Source: Ruegeria sp. HKCCA6707 (GTDB taxonomy: Bacteria; Pseudomonadota; Alphaproteobacteria; Rhodobacterales; Rhodobacteraceae). Taken from it: a stretch of DNA of 64,000 nt. A model generated the notes under the pieces. It saw nothing but the letters and a program-made list of their open reading frames with translations, did not search any database and was not told the origin of the DNA. The stretch is taken from contig NZ_WQEG01000001.1 of NCBI RefSeq assembly GCF_013033515.1, positions 1,144,849 to 1,208,848 of the forward strand, given 5' to 3'. Of the stretch, positions 1 through 8,528 are shown one piece after another (within the stretch, counting starts at the first letter, position 1; each line of letters begins with the position of its first letter). The position numbers were made by a program, and so were the translations under genes.

Positions 1-202
1 GCCCCATCTGGCCGCAACCGCATCCGGCCTAAGCGGCGCAATCATGCTGGGTGGAGGCGCTGCGCTCAGCGCTTTGGCCGGTGCGCTGCTAACCGTAGAA
101 ACCGGCGCCATGCCGCTGCTCTGGCTGATGCTGATCACAGCCATCCTGGCGATCTGCGCCATCAACGCGGTAATCTGGCGCGAAAAGCAATTGGGTCTGT
201 AG
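1..202 (+). CDS. MFS transporter, C-terminal fragment (Bcr/CflA-like)
   Basis: Only the last 67 codons lie in the window, read in the frame starting at base 2 and ending with TAG at 200-202. The fragment has two hydrophobic segments: a Gly/Ala-rich helix (GAIMLGGGAALSALAGALL) and a Leu/Ile-rich helix ending in a short basic tail (WREKQLGL). This is typical of the last two helices of a 12-TM major facilitator protein. The small-residue-rich helix following an AATASGLSGA segment recalls the Bcr/CflA drug-efflux group, but the family is a guess from the tail alone. The gene stops 65 bases before the ScfR-type regulator. Confidence 0.6.
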   Translation, partial: PHLAATASGLSGAIMLGGGAALSALAGALLTVETGAMPLLWLMLITAILAICAINAVIWREKQLGL

Positions 203-221
203 ACCGGCTTGCCACAAGAGG

Positions 222-260
222 TTTGCAAAGTTAGTTTTTCAGATCAGAAAAACTGCAAAG
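222..260. promoter_or_regulatory. Probable ScfR/RamB-type operator upstream of the regulator gene
   Basis: TTTGCAAA at 222-229 is followed by an inverted repeat with 8-bp arms, AGTTTTTC at 233-240 and GAAAAACT at 247-254, which runs into CTGCAAAG at 253-260. TTTGCAAA half-sites are the reported recognition element of PccR in Rhodobacter, and RamB of Corynebacterium uses a related ACTTTGCAAA-like box. The site ends 7 bases before the ATG of the downstream ScfR-type gene. Binding there would block its own transcription or translation start, so autoregulation is the simple inference. Confidence 0.55.
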
Positions 261-267
261 GCGATGC

Positions 268-1668
268 ATGGCCACCCAAAAACTCTATGCCGGCGCCAAA
301 CTGCGCGAAATGCGCACGCGTCTGAACCTCACACAAAAGGAATTCGCAGCCAAACTCGGCGTCTCCCTGCCCTATCTGAACCAGATGGAGAACAACAACC
401 GTCCAATCTCGACCACGGTTGTTCTGGCATTGGCGCAAGAGTTTGGTATGGACGTGACCGAACTCAGCACCGGCGACAGCGAGCGCCTGGTCTCGGATAT
501 GCGCGAGGCCCTCGCGGATCCGGCCTTTGCCGACGCGATACCACCCCTGGCCGATTTGCGCCTGACCGCGTCGAACGCCCCCGCCTTGGCCCGCGCCTTT
601 ATCGAATTGCACCGCGTTTATCGACAAACCCACGAGCGCCTGGCCTCGCTGGACGAAGCGCTGGGACGCGAAGACGCACGCGTGCAAGCCAGCCCATGGG
701 AAGAGGTGCGGGACTTTTTCCATTATTGTGACAACTATATCGACGCCGTCGACCGCGCCGCCGAAAATTTCGCCAGACAGGCGGATGAAACAGGCGGGAT
801 CCGTCAAGCCGCGATCGCCAGCCTGTCACGCCAAGGCATTCAGGTCACGTTCGCTGATACCGAAACCCTCCGCAGCTATGATGCCGCTGGCAAAAGTCTG
901 CGGATTTCGTCGCGGGCCGCCTCGTCTACGCAAGCGTTCCAAATTCTGCTGCAAGTAGCGCTGATCCAACAGGATAAGCTGCTTGAGGCAACACTGGACT
1001 TCGCAAAATTCCACAGCGAAGAAGCCCGTGCCATCGCCAAAATCGGCTTGGCAAACTACTTTGCAGGGGCATCACTGATGCCCTACGGCACTTTCCTTGC
1101 CGCCGCGCAGGACTGCCGCCATGATCTTGAGATACTCAGCAACCGCTTTGGCGCCTCGATCGAACAGGTCGCCCATCGGCTCTCGACTCTGCAACGGCCC
1201 GGTGCAAAAGGTATTCCGTTCTTCTTTGTACGCGTCGATCAGGCGGGAACTATCACCAAGCGCCATTCCGCCACACGGTTGCAATTTGCCCGCTTCGGCG
1301 GTGCTTGCCCCCTTTGGAACGTCCACCGCGCCTTCGAGACGCCGGGCCATTTCCTGCAGCAACTGGCAGAAACTCCGGATGGCGTGCGCTATATCTCTTT
1401 GGCGCGTGATGTATCGAAATCCGGCGGTTCTTTTGGTTCACCCGTTCGCCGCTACGCCATAGCTCTGGGATGTGAGGTGCGCCACGCCGAAGCGCTGGTC
1501 TATGCCGACAACCTCGACCTCAATAACGCCAGTTCCTATGAGCCAATCGGCATTTCCTGCCGCATCTGCGAACGGCAAAACTGCCATCAACGCTCGGTCC
1601 CGCCACTGGAACGCCGCTTGTCCATCGACACCCATACCCGAAAGACCCTGCCTTACACAGTCACCTAA
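268..1668 (+). CDS. ScfR-family transcriptional regulator (short-chain fatty acyl-CoA regulator, PccR/RamB-like)
   Basis: A 466-residue DNA-binding regulator. Residues about 8-65 are an XRE-type helix-turn-helix (LNLTQKEFAAKLGVSLPYLN). The middle (about 175-300) is an IrrE/ImmA-type (DUF955) region in which the zinc-protease HExxH is degenerate, so peptidase activity is unlikely. The C-terminal third ends in a Cys-rich stretch (CRICERQNC) typical of the ScfR domain. Family members sense short-chain acyl-CoAs and control propionyl-CoA, acetate/glyoxylate or methylcitrate genes. None of those targets is in this window, so the regulon is unknown. A TTTGCAAA-type palindrome immediately upstream suggests autoregulation. 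Length is normal for the family. Confidence 0.88.
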   Translation: MATQKLYAGAKLREMRTRLNLTQKEFAAKLGVSLPYLNQMENNNRPISTTVVLALAQEFGMDVTELSTGDSERLVSDMREALADPAFADAIPPLADLRLTASNAPALARAFIELHRVYRQTHERLASLDEALGREDARVQASPWEEVRDFFHYCDNYIDAVDRAAENFARQADETGGIRQAAIASLSRQGIQVTFADTETLRSYDAAGKSLRISSRAASSTQAFQILLQVALIQQDKLLEATLDFAKFHSEEARAIAKIGLANYFAGASLMPYGTFLAAAQDCRHDLEILSNRFGASIEQVAHRLSTLQRPGAKGIPFFFVRVDQAGTITKRHSATRLQFARFGGACPLWNVHRAFETPGHFLQQLAETPDGVRYISLARDVSKSGGSFGSPVRRYAIALGCEVRHAEALVYADNLDLNNASSYEPIGISCRICERQNCHQRSVPPLERRLSIDTHTRKTLPYTVT

Positions 1669-1731
1669 TCTTCTTCTGTTCAAAAATACCTCGGGGGAGT
1701 CGCGGCCTGCCGCGACGGGGGCAGAGCCCCC
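1669..1731 (+). repeat. 3'-UTR element with two hairpins, first of four related copies
   Basis: Directly after the TAA at 1666-1668 comes TCTTCTTCTGTT, then CAAAAATACC and TCGGGGG. Two short hairpins follow: arms GTCGCGG and CCGCGAC (1699-1716), then GGGGGC and GCCCCC (1717-1731). The leading part recurs after three other genes in the window (near 3841, 23137 and 32323), always in the orientation of the gene it follows. It may act in transcription termination or mRNA 3'-end stability. No function is proven. Confidence 0.55.
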
Positions 1732-1752
1732 ACCCCGGTCTCGGACACATAA

Positions 1753-1992
1753 TCAGGCTTTCGACAGGATCGCCCAGATCTCATCCTTCAATACCGCGCG
1801 TTTTTTGCGCAGCTCGACCTCGGCCAGCTCTTCCATGGGCTCGACATTGGTTTCAGCCCGGTGAACCGCGCGGTTGATTTCGTGATACTCGTCCGCCAGA
1901 CGCGCGAAATGTGCATCTGTCTGCTTCAACTGGCTCATCGCTTCGACTTTGTCTGGAAATTCTTCCGCCAGTTCATGCGGTGTATGGGACAT
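1753..1992 (-). CDS. YdcH family protein (DUF465)
   Basis: A 79-residue, highly charged, all-helical protein starting MSHTPHELAEEFP. The middle and C-terminal part (RLADEYHEINRAVHRAET and LRKKRAVLKDEIWAIL) match the two-helix hairpin of the DUF465/YdcH family. These small cytosolic proteins are widespread in proteobacteria and their role is unclear. The gene is alone, convergent with the upstream regulator gene and separated by 120 bases from the 3' end of betA. Confidence 0.85.
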   Translation of the reverse strand: MSHTPHELAEEFPDKVEAMSQLKQTDAHFARLADEYHEINRAVHRAETNVEPMEELAEVELRKKRAVLKDEIWAILSKA

Positions 1993-2112
1993 TCTGTTCG
2001 CTCCTTGATTGCAGTTTCACTGCAGACTAGGCGCGTCTATTCCAACCGGCTTTGACGCGGATCAAACGGATGCGATACATTGCCCTTTCACGATACTCCT
2101 TACAGCAGACAC

Positions 2113-3771
2113 CTAACGTTGCGCCACTGCCCAATTTGGATGGATCCAGGGGCGATCATTGGCTTTCGGCAAAGCCTCCTTGCCCAAAAGATGATCCGAC
2201 ATCTTCTCACCCACCATGATCGACGGCGCGTTGAGATTGCCATTGGTGATCTGCGGGAAAACCGAGCTGTCTGCCACACGCAACCCGTCCACCCCGATCA
2301 CGCGCCCTTCAGGATCAACCACCGCTGAAGGGTCTTCAGCCCGCCCCATCTTGCAGGTGCCACAAGGGTGATAAGCGCTTTCGGCATGTTCCGCGATAAA
2401 TGCATTCAGCTCGTCATCGCTTTGAACAGCTTCACCGGGCTGAATTTCCTTGCCTTTGTAGGGCTTGAACGCATCCTGACCGAATATCTCGCGGGTCAGG
2501 CGAATACAGGTGCGGAAATCCTCCCAATCCTTTTCGTGGCTCATATAGTTGAACCGGATCATCGGCGCATCTTCTGGCTTGGCTGAGCGCAAAGTGATTG
2601 CCCCGCGCGACGGCGAACGCATGGGCCCGACATGGGCTTGATACCCATGCCCCTCTGCCGCGGCCTGCCCGTCATAGCGCACCGCCATCGGTAGGAAATG
2701 ATACTGGATATCGGGATATTCGACCCCGGCCGCCGACCGGATGAAGGCCGCGCTTTCAAACTGGTTCGAAGCCCCCAGCCCGGTTTTTGTAAACAGCCAT
2801 TGCGCGCCGATTAGCCCTTTGCTGATCAGGTTCCAGTATTTGTAAAGCGTAATTGGCTGCAGGGATGCCTGCTGGATATAAAGCTCAAGATGATCCTGAA
2901 GATTTGCCCCCACGCCCGGGCGATCTGCGACCACCTTGATCCCATGTTCGGCCAGATGCGCTGCAGGGCCAATTCCTGACAACATCAGCAGCTTGGGCGA
3001 GTTGATCGAGGATGCCGCCAGAACCACTTCGCGCCGCGCGCGGATGACCTCTTTCCGCCCGCCTCGGATCAGTTCGACCCCAACTGCCCGACCATGTTCC
3101 ATGACGACGCGGGCTGCCAGGCCGCGCACGATCTCGCAATTGTCGCGTTTGAGCGCGGGCTTCAGGTAAGCATTTGCCGCCGACCAGCGTCGGCCCCTCC
3201 AGACCGTCTGCTCCATCGGCCCAAAGCCTTCCTGCTTTTCCCCGTTATAGTCACCTGTGACCTCATACCCGGCTTGTCGCCCGGCATCGACAAAGGCCTG
3301 AAACAGAGGGTTTTCCCTTGGGCCGCGCGACACGTGCAGTGGACCATCTGTGCCCCGCCAGGCTGGATCCCCTCCGTGCCCGCCATCATGCCAGGACTCC
3401 ATGCGTTTGAAATAGGGCAGCACGTCGGCATAGGACCATCCGTCGGCCCCCATCTCGGCCCAGGTGTCAAAATCACGCGCGTGGCCGCGCACATAGACCA
3501 TGCCGTTGATCGAAGACGACCCGCCAATGACCTTTCCGCGCGGACAAACCAGACGGCGATTGTTCAGATGAGGTTCGGGTTCGGACAGGTAACCCCAGTC
3601 ATACCGGCGCATGTTCATCGGGTAGCTCAGCGCCGCAGGCATCTGAATGAACGGGCCTGCGTCAGTCCCACCATGTTCAATCACCAAAACCGAGGCCCCG
3701 GCCAGGCTAAGCCGGTAAGCCATCGCACATCCGGCGGACCCGGCTCCAACGATGACAAAATCTGCTTCCAT
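2113..3771 (-). CDS. betA: Choline dehydrogenase (GMC oxidoreductase)
   Basis: A 552-residue FAD-dependent GMC oxidoreductase that oxidises choline to betaine aldehyde, and often onward. The dinucleotide motif GAGSAG is at residues 9-14. A GMC signature ([14 protein letters not shown]) lies around 84-97. The catalytic pair fits H468 ([10 protein letters not shown]) and N514 (NGNLNAPS), close to the usual family positions. An ATG two codons upstream (3777) is possible, but AAGGAG sits too close to it and is well spaced for the ATG at 3771. The gene lies downstream of betI and betC on the same strand, so it probably takes choline released by the sulfatase. No betB (betaine aldehyde dehydrogenase) is present in the window. 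Confidence 0.93.
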   Translation of the reverse strand: MEADFVIVGAGSAGCAMAYRLSLAGASVLVIEHGGTDAGPFIQMPAALSYPMNMRRYDWGYLSEPEPHLNNRRLVCPRGKVIGGSSSINGMVYVRGHARDFDTWAEMGADGWSYADVLPYFKRMESWHDGGHGGDPAWRGTDGPLHVSRGPRENPLFQAFVDAGRQAGYEVTGDYNGEKQEGFGPMEQTVWRGRRWSAANAYLKPALKRDNCEIVRGLAARVVMEHGRAVGVELIRGGRKEVIRARREVVLAASSINSPKLLMLSGIGPAAHLAEHGIKVVADRPGVGANLQDHLELYIQQASLQPITLYKYWNLISKGLIGAQWLFTKTGLGASNQFESAAFIRSAAGVEYPDIQYHFLPMAVRYDGQAAAEGHGYQAHVGPMRSPSRGAITLRSAKPEDAPMIRFNYMSHEKDWEDFRTCIRLTREIFGQDAFKPYKGKEIQPGEAVQSDDELNAFIAEHAESAYHPCGTCKMGRAEDPSAVVDPEGRVIGVDGLRVADSSVFPQITNGNLNAPSIMVGEKMSDHLLGKEALPKANDRPWIHPNWAVAQR

Positions 3772-3804
3772 TCTCATAGCTCCTTGCCCGCTGGGACAGC
3801 CTTA

Positions 3805-3841
3805 CGCCGCCGGCGGGAGTATTTTCGAAAAGATGAAGAGG
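3805..3841 (-). repeat. 3'-UTR element copy 2, between betC and betA
   Basis: Read in the direction of betC, the bases after its TGA are CCTCTTCATCTTTTCG, then AAAATACTCCCGCC, then a GC-rich end. The CTTCATCT, AAATAC and CTCCCG blocks match the elements after 1668, 23138 and 32324. Here the element sits inside an operon, in the 64-bp betC-betA gap, so it could be a partial terminator or a processing site. Confidence 0.5.
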
Positions 3842-5350
3842 TCATTCGCCACGCGGGAAGCGTTGGCTTTCCTCGACGATGTTCAGGTCCATATGGTTCC
3901 GCATGTAACGCTCGGATGCTTTTTGCAGCGGCTGGTAGTCCCACGGGTAATAGCCGCCCTGTCTCAGCGCCTCATAGACCACCCAGCGGCGGGCCTGACT
4001 GGCGCGCACATCGGCATCGAACTGATCCAGATCCCAGCGCGCCTCGGAATTGGCCCGCAACGATTGCAGCGTGCCTGCATGTTCGGGGCGGTCGGCCAGA
4101 TTGGTTAACTCATGCGGATCACTGTCCAGATCAAACAGTTGGTCGGGATCCAGCGCGCATCGATTGTATTTCCATTTGCCATAGCGCAAGGACACAAGAG
4201 GCGCATAGGAGGCTTCGGCTGCGTATTCCATCGCCACGGGCGCAGTACGCTCGGAGCCCTGCGCCAGCGGCACAAGGTCTTCTCCATCTGTCCACGGAGC
4301 GATTTCAGCCATGTCGACCCCGGCTAGCGCACCCAGAGTCGGGGTGACGTCAATCGTGGACACCGGCGTTTCGATCCGGCCAGGTGGAAGATCCGGCGCC
4401 GAGATCATCAAGGGCACGCGGGCCGACCCTTCGTAGAAGTTCATTTTGAACCACAGCCCCTTTTCGCCCAGCATATCGCCGTGATCTGAGACGAAGAGGA
4501 TGATCGCGTCCTGCCGGGTTGCCTCGAGCACGTCGAGGATCTCACCAATCTTGTCGTCGAGGTAGGAGATATTGGCGAAATAAGCGCGGCGGGATTTGCG
4601 GATGTCGTCTTCGGTGATGTCAAAACAGCGCCAGTCATTGGCGTCGAAAATACGCTGCGCATGCGGGACTTGATTGTCATATCCCAGATCCGCCACCTCA
4701 GGCAGCAGATGGTCGCAATCCTCATACAGGTCCCAGTATTTGCGCCGCGCCACGTAGGGATCATGCGGATGGGTAAAGCTGACGGTCACGCACCATGGGC
4801 GGTCGTCCTTGCCGCGCGCCAGATCATAAAGCTTGGCCTTGGTGTGATAGGCGACCTCGTCATCATATTCCATCTGGTTCGAGATTTCGGCGACACCGGC
4901 GCCGGTGACCGATCCCATGTTGTGATACCACCAGTCGATCCGCTCACCTGGTTTTCGGTAGTCCGGGGTCCAGCCAAAATCGGCCGGGTAAATATCCGTG
5001 GTCAGGCGATCCTCGAACCCGTGCATCTGATCGGGGCCGACGAAATGCATCTTGCCCGACAAGCAGGTGTAATAGCCCGCGCGGCGCAGATGATGCGCAT
5101 ATGTGGGGATATCGCTGCGGAACTCGGCCGCGTTGTCATAAACCCCGGTGCGCGAGGGCAGTTGCCCGGACATGAAGCTGGCCCGTCCCGGCGCGCAGAG
5201 CGGTGATGCCGTATAGGCATTGGCAAAACGGGTCGAACGGGCGGCCAGTTTCTTGAGGTTAGGAGCATGCAGCCATTCGGCGGGACCGTCAGGAAAGAGG
5301 GTTCCGTTGAGCTGATCCACCATCAGGATCAGAATGTTGGGTTGTGTCAT
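3842..5350 (-). CDS. betC: Choline-sulfatase
   Basis: A 502-residue alkaline-phosphatase-superfamily sulfatase that hydrolyses choline-O-sulfate to choline and sulfate in the cytoplasm. The sulfatase signature CAPGRASFMSG starts at C52, the residue converted to formylglycine. The metal-binding MVDQ motif is at 11-14, SGKMHFVG supports the active site, and FVSDHGDMLGEKG supplies the DHGD metal ligands. The C-terminal part (RWVVYEALRQGGYYPWDYQP) is characteristic of choline-sulfatases. The start overlaps the betI stop by four bases (ATGA), so the two are translationally coupled. Confidence 0.95.
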   Translation of the reverse strand: MTQPNILILMVDQLNGTLFPDGPAEWLHAPNLKKLAARSTRFANAYTASPLCAPGRASFMSGQLPSRTGVYDNAAEFRSDIPTYAHHLRRAGYYTCLSGKMHFVGPDQMHGFEDRLTTDIYPADFGWTPDYRKPGERIDWWYHNMGSVTGAGVAEISNQMEYDDEVAYHTKAKLYDLARGKDDRPWCVTVSFTHPHDPYVARRKYWDLYEDCDHLLPEVADLGYDNQVPHAQRIFDANDWRCFDITEDDIRKSRRAYFANISYLDDKIGEILDVLEATRQDAIILFVSDHGDMLGEKGLWFKMNFYEGSARVPLMISAPDLPPGRIETPVSTIDVTPTLGALAGVDMAEIAPWTDGEDLVPLAQGSERTAPVAMEYAAEASYAPLVSLRYGKWKYNRCALDPDQLFDLDSDPHELTNLADRPEHAGTLQSLRANSEARWDLDQFDADVRASQARRWVVYEALRQGGYYPWDYQPLQKASERYMRNHMDLNIVEESQRFPRGE

Positions 5351-5919
5351 TTTTCCGCCTCGAGCAAGGTGTCGAGAACCCGCATCGCGTGGTTCACCGC
5401 CAGTTGCGGTTCTTTTGGTGCAGTCAGAGCCGCGCGGATATAGAGCCCGTCAATCAAGGCGATCATGTTTTCAGCACCCTCGACAGGGTCGCGCAGCTTG
5501 TCGCGCAAAGCGTCGACTAAATTCGACCGAATCCGCGCCTGGTAGATCTGCCACAAACGCAACGCGTCCGGGTTGGTCTGAGCCAGAACATAGAAGGTCA
5601 TCCATGCCGTGATCACGTTGGGCGTAAAGCAGGACGGTGCAAAACAGGCCCGGATAATGGCCTGGGCCCGTTCACCCGGAGCGGCTTTCTTCAATTCGGC
5701 CCGCGCCTCGGCCCCAAAATCGGACAGGATGCGTCGCATCGCGGCCAGGAATATCTGATCCTTGCCACCAAAATAGTGATGGGCCAGCGCGCTGGACATG
5801 CCTGCGCGTTTAGCGATCTGGCTGACAGTAACATCCAGGGATTTGGCCGCACCCAACTCGGCGATCGTCGCTTTGATGATCGCGTCCCGGCGCAGTGGCT
5901 CCATTCCGAGTTTTGGCAT
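5347..5919 (-). CDS. betI: TetR-type repressor of choline/betaine genes
   Basis: A 190-residue TetR-family repressor. The N-terminal helix-turn-helix (about residues 8-55) includes TVSQIAKRAGMSSALAHHYFGGKDQ, nearly identical in layout to other BetI proteins (choline-responsive repressors of bet genes). The C-terminal domain carries the usual BetI features, with IALIDGLYIRAAL. It is the first gene of betI-betC-betA, and a GAGGTG ribosome site precedes the ATG. A palindrome at 5968-5981 just upstream is a likely self-operator, which would make the operon choline-inducible. Confidence 0.93.
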   Translation of the reverse strand: MPKLGMEPLRRDAIIKATIAELGAAKSLDVTVSQIAKRAGMSSALAHHYFGGKDQIFLAAMRRILSDFGAEARAELKKAAPGERAQAIIRACFAPSCFTPNVITAWMTFYVLAQTNPDALRLWQIYQARIRSNLVDALRDKLRDPVEGAENMIALIDGLYIRAALTAPKEPQLAVNHAMRVLDTLLEAEK

Positions 5920-5967
5920 TGCTACACCTCAGACACAGGCAACGTGTCAAAACGCTACGGCGTTTTT

Positions 5968-5981
5968 ATTGACTCGTCAAT
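5968..5981. promoter_or_regulatory. Probable BetI operator
   Basis: ATTGACTCGTCAAT is a near-perfect palindrome (ATTGAC and GTCAAT arms), 49 bases upstream of the betI start and flanked by T- and A-rich runs. Known BetI sites in other proteobacteria have the same ATTGA-N-TCAAT symmetry. Assignment rests on this resemblance and on position. Confidence 0.6.
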
Positions 5982-6007
5982 CAAGAACCGAGCGTCAGTG
6001 GGTGTCA

Positions 6008-6916
6008 CTAGAATTTGGTTTCGACGTCGGGCGGTGTCACGGCCTTGCGGTTCAATCTGGCTTCGCGCCACGAGATAAAGCTGACCGCAGCGACGATCAC
6101 TGTTCCACCCGCTACGACCCAGATGTCGACGCTTTCGTGAAAGACCAACGCGCCCAGCGCCGTGGCCCAGATCAACTGCAGGAAGGTGACCGGTTGGGTT
6201 ACGGCCACCGGTGCGGCCTGAAGCCCAAGTGTCATGAAATAGTGGCCCGCCGTTGCAAAGCTGGCAACGAGGAACAGCACTGCCAGATCACGCAAGCTGG
6301 GCTGGACCCAAACCGCCAGCGCGAAAGGGATGAGCGCAATCGTGACCCAGATCGACATATGTGCGACGACGACCGCCGGTTTGACGTCGCGCACCAAGAG
6401 CTTGGCCAAAAGATAGGATGCCCCCAGCATCAAAGCTGTTCCCAACATCGCCAGGTGACCTATCGAAACTTCGCGAAAACCAGGGCGCAGGATGATCAGC
6501 ACACCGATCAGCGCCACCCCAATCGCAGCGATGCGACGGAAGGCGAGTTTTTCACCCAGAAACAGCGCGGCACCCAAGGTCACATAGATCGGCGTCATAT
6601 AGTTCATTGCGGTCACTTCAGCCAAAGGGATCTGCGTCATCGCAAAAAACCACAGCATCACAGCCAAGGCATGCACCACGCCGCGCAGTCCGAAAAGGGT
6701 CAGCAAACGGGGTGTAAGCTGCGTTGCTCGAATGGCCTGCAATGCAGGCAAGAGGAAGACCAGACCAAACACGAACCGCAAGAACGCTGCTTGAATCGGG
6801 TTCACGGTGGTCCCCAAGGACTTGACCAGCGCAGTCATGACCACAAAGCACAGCCCTGCGGACAGCATCCAGAACATGCCGACCGCGGGTCGGTTTGGAG
6901 CGGGTGATACATTCAT
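6008..6916 (-). CDS. DMT-superfamily transporter (EamA)
   Basis: A 302-residue inner-membrane protein with about ten hydrophobic helices in two EamA repeats. Typical segments are PIQAAFLRFVFGLVFLLPAL and MNYMTPIYVTLGAALFLGEK. The last repeat ends GGTVIVAAVSFISWREARLN. Such proteins export metabolites or amino acids, and the substrate cannot be read from sequence. The ATG at 6916 (MNVSPAPNRPAVGMF) is preferred over an upstream start at 6970 because the extra 18 residues are basic and non-conserved looking. It lies 40 bases downstream of lysE on the same strand, so co-transcription is possible. Confidence 0.85.
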   Translation of the reverse strand: MNVSPAPNRPAVGMFWMLSAGLCFVVMTALVKSLGTTVNPIQAAFLRFVFGLVFLLPALQAIRATQLTPRLLTLFGLRGVVHALAVMLWFFAMTQIPLAEVTAMNYMTPIYVTLGAALFLGEKLAFRRIAAIGVALIGVLIILRPGFREVSIGHLAMLGTALMLGASYLLAKLLVRDVKPAVVVAHMSIWVTIALIPFALAVWVQPSLRDLAVLFLVASFATAGHYFMTLGLQAAPVAVTQPVTFLQLIWATALGALVFHESVDIWVVAGGTVIVAAVSFISWREARLNRKAVTPPDVETKF

Positions 6917-6956
6917 GCCTGTGCTTGAACACCTAAACCGAGCGGGCAACAACCCT

Positions 6957-7556
6957 TCACATGGCAACAAGTTTGTAGGCGATCGCCAACATGACAGCCC
7001 CGATGATCAAATCGAGGATTTGCCAGGATTTTTCGCGCACAAAGATCGGCGACAAAAGGCGCGCTCCAAAGCCCAGCGAAAAGAAGAAGACAAAGCTTGA
7101 AACCATGGCGCCTACGGCAAAGCTGAAACGGTCCTCATATTGGGCCGAGATAGACCCAATCAGAACCACGGTATCCAAATAAACATGCGGATTCAGCCAA
7201 GTGAATGCCAGAACGGTCAGCAAGGCGGTATGCAAGCTAATACCCTTGCCCGCGCCCACCTCCATCACCGCGCCGCCGCGCCAGGCCGACGCAAGACTGC
7301 GCAGCCCGTACCAGGTCAGAAACAACGCACCGCCATAACGCATGACGGTCTCAAACCAAGGAACGGCCTGAGCAAGGGTTCCGAACCCGGCGACGCCAGC
7401 AGCGATCAAGACGGCATCCGAAACGGCGCATGTCAGGCAAATCGGAAGGACGTGCTCACGCCGTAACCCCTGGCGCAAGACAAACGCATTCTGAGCGCCA
7501 ATGGCCAGGATAAGGCTAAAGCCCAGAACAAAACCTGCGATGAACGGTACGGACAT
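6957..7556 (-). CDS. LysE/ArgO family amino-acid exporter
   Basis: A 199-residue inner-membrane exporter of basic amino acids (lysine/arginine) with six predicted helices. The hallmark GAQNAFVLRQGLRREHV follows the first helix, and FTWLNPHVYLDTVVL is the second conserved block. The start at 7556 (MSVPFIAGFVLGFSL) places the first helix at the N-terminus, while the longer reading from 7607 adds a polar leader. The gene is divergent from a LysG/ArgP regulator, the classic arrangement for induction by its own substrate. Confidence 0.92.
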   Translation of the reverse strand: MSVPFIAGFVLGFSLILAIGAQNAFVLRQGLRREHVLPICLTCAVSDAVLIAAGVAGFGTLAQAVPWFETVMRYGGALFLTWYGLRSLASAWRGGAVMEVGAGKGISLHTALLTVLAFTWLNPHVYLDTVVLIGSISAQYEDRFSFAVGAMVSSFVFFFSLGFGARLLSPIFVREKSWQILDLIIGAVMLAIAYKLVAM

Positions 7557-7640
7557 GCCACCCCCTTGATTGCCGTGTTGACTAGAGGGTTGGTGGACTT
7601 CTATCAAATTAATGTTTCTTACTCAGATTAAGTACAGCTA

Positions 7641-8528
7641 ATGCAATTCGATCCCAACCACTTGTCTGCCCTGGCGGCGATCCTGCGCCATGGCAGCTTC
7701 GATGCTGCTGCCGATGAATTGTCGGTTACGCCCTCCGCGATCTCTCAACGCATCAAAGCGTTAGAAGACAGGCTTGGCGTGACGCTGGTACGTCGGGGCA
7801 CCCCGTGCACCGGTACGCCTGCGGGGTTGAGGATCGCCCAACATGCCAGCAGCATCGACCTGCTTGAGGCGCAGTTGAACCGTGATCTGTCGCTGGACCA
7901 GAACCACGGTGCAGCGCGCGTGCGCATAGCTGTTCCGGCTGACGTTCTCGCCACCTGGTTCATGGACGCAATGGCCGCGGTTGACGGGCTGCTGTTTGAT
8001 CTGGTGATCGATGATCAGGACCATTCCGCTGAATGGCTCAGACGCGGTGAGGTCAGCGCAGCAATCACTGTGGGCGGGCAGACCATAACAGGTTGCGACA
8101 CATTCTCGCTGGGGCAGATGCGTTACCTGGCGACGGCCAGCCCGAGCTTTGCAGACAAATGGTTTCCAGATGGTGTAACTTCCAAAGCTCTGCAGGTCGC
8201 GCCCTGCCTGACATTCAACCGCAAGGACAATTTGCAAAAAAAGTGGGTCACGCAGGTTACAGGAAAACGCTTGTCGCCCCCGACCCATTTTGTGCCGTCC
8301 ACCCAAGGCTTTGTAGAAGCCGCAACCGCCGGGTTGGGATGGGGTATGAACCCGGAACGCCTTGTGCAAAAGGGGCTGAGCAATGGCACCCTGTGCGAGA
8401 TCATACCAGAGAGCCCGCTGGACGTTGCCCTGAGCTGGCAGGTTGGCCGCATCCTAGGGCCCGCTTTGAAACCCTTGACCCAAGCCGTGAAAAAGCAGGC
8501 AGTCCAGGCACTTAGACCTCGGACTTAA
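7641..8528 (+). CDS. LysR-family regulator ArgP/LysG type
   Basis: A 295-residue LysR-type activator. The winged helix-turn-helix lies at about 3-62 (LRHGSFDAAADELSVTPSAI). The ligand domain carries features of the ArgP/LysG group (LATASPSFADKWFPDGV, HFVPSTQGFVEA, GLGWGMNPE). Such regulators bind lysine or arginine and switch on the divergent lysE/argO exporter, here across an 84-bp gap rich in A/T that would hold the operator. The stop overlaps the convergent MFS gene's stop by four bases. Confidence 0.9.
   Translation: MQFDPNHLSALAAILRHGSFDAAADELSVTPSAISQRIKALEDRLGVTLVRRGTPCTGTPAGLRIAQHASSIDLLEAQLNRDLSLDQNHGAARVRIAVPADVLATWFMDAMAAVDGLLFDLVIDDQDHSAEWLRRGEVSAAITVGGQTITGCDTFSLGQMRYLATASPSFADKWFPDGVTSKALQVAPCLTFNRKDNLQKKWVTQVTGKRLSPPTHFVPSTQGFVEAATAGLGWGMNPERLVQKGLSNGTLCEIIPESPLDVALSWQVGRILGPALKPLTQAVKKQAVQALRPRT

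Noticed and set aside
3094..4347. A 417-codon plus-strand ORF
   Set aside because: It lies antisense to betA and betC, which have clear catalytic motifs. No family signal appears in it.
5798..6907. A 369-codon plus-strand ORF
   Set aside because: Antisense to the betI start and the DMT transporter; composition is His/Gln/Arg-rich as expected from a shadow of a membrane protein gene.
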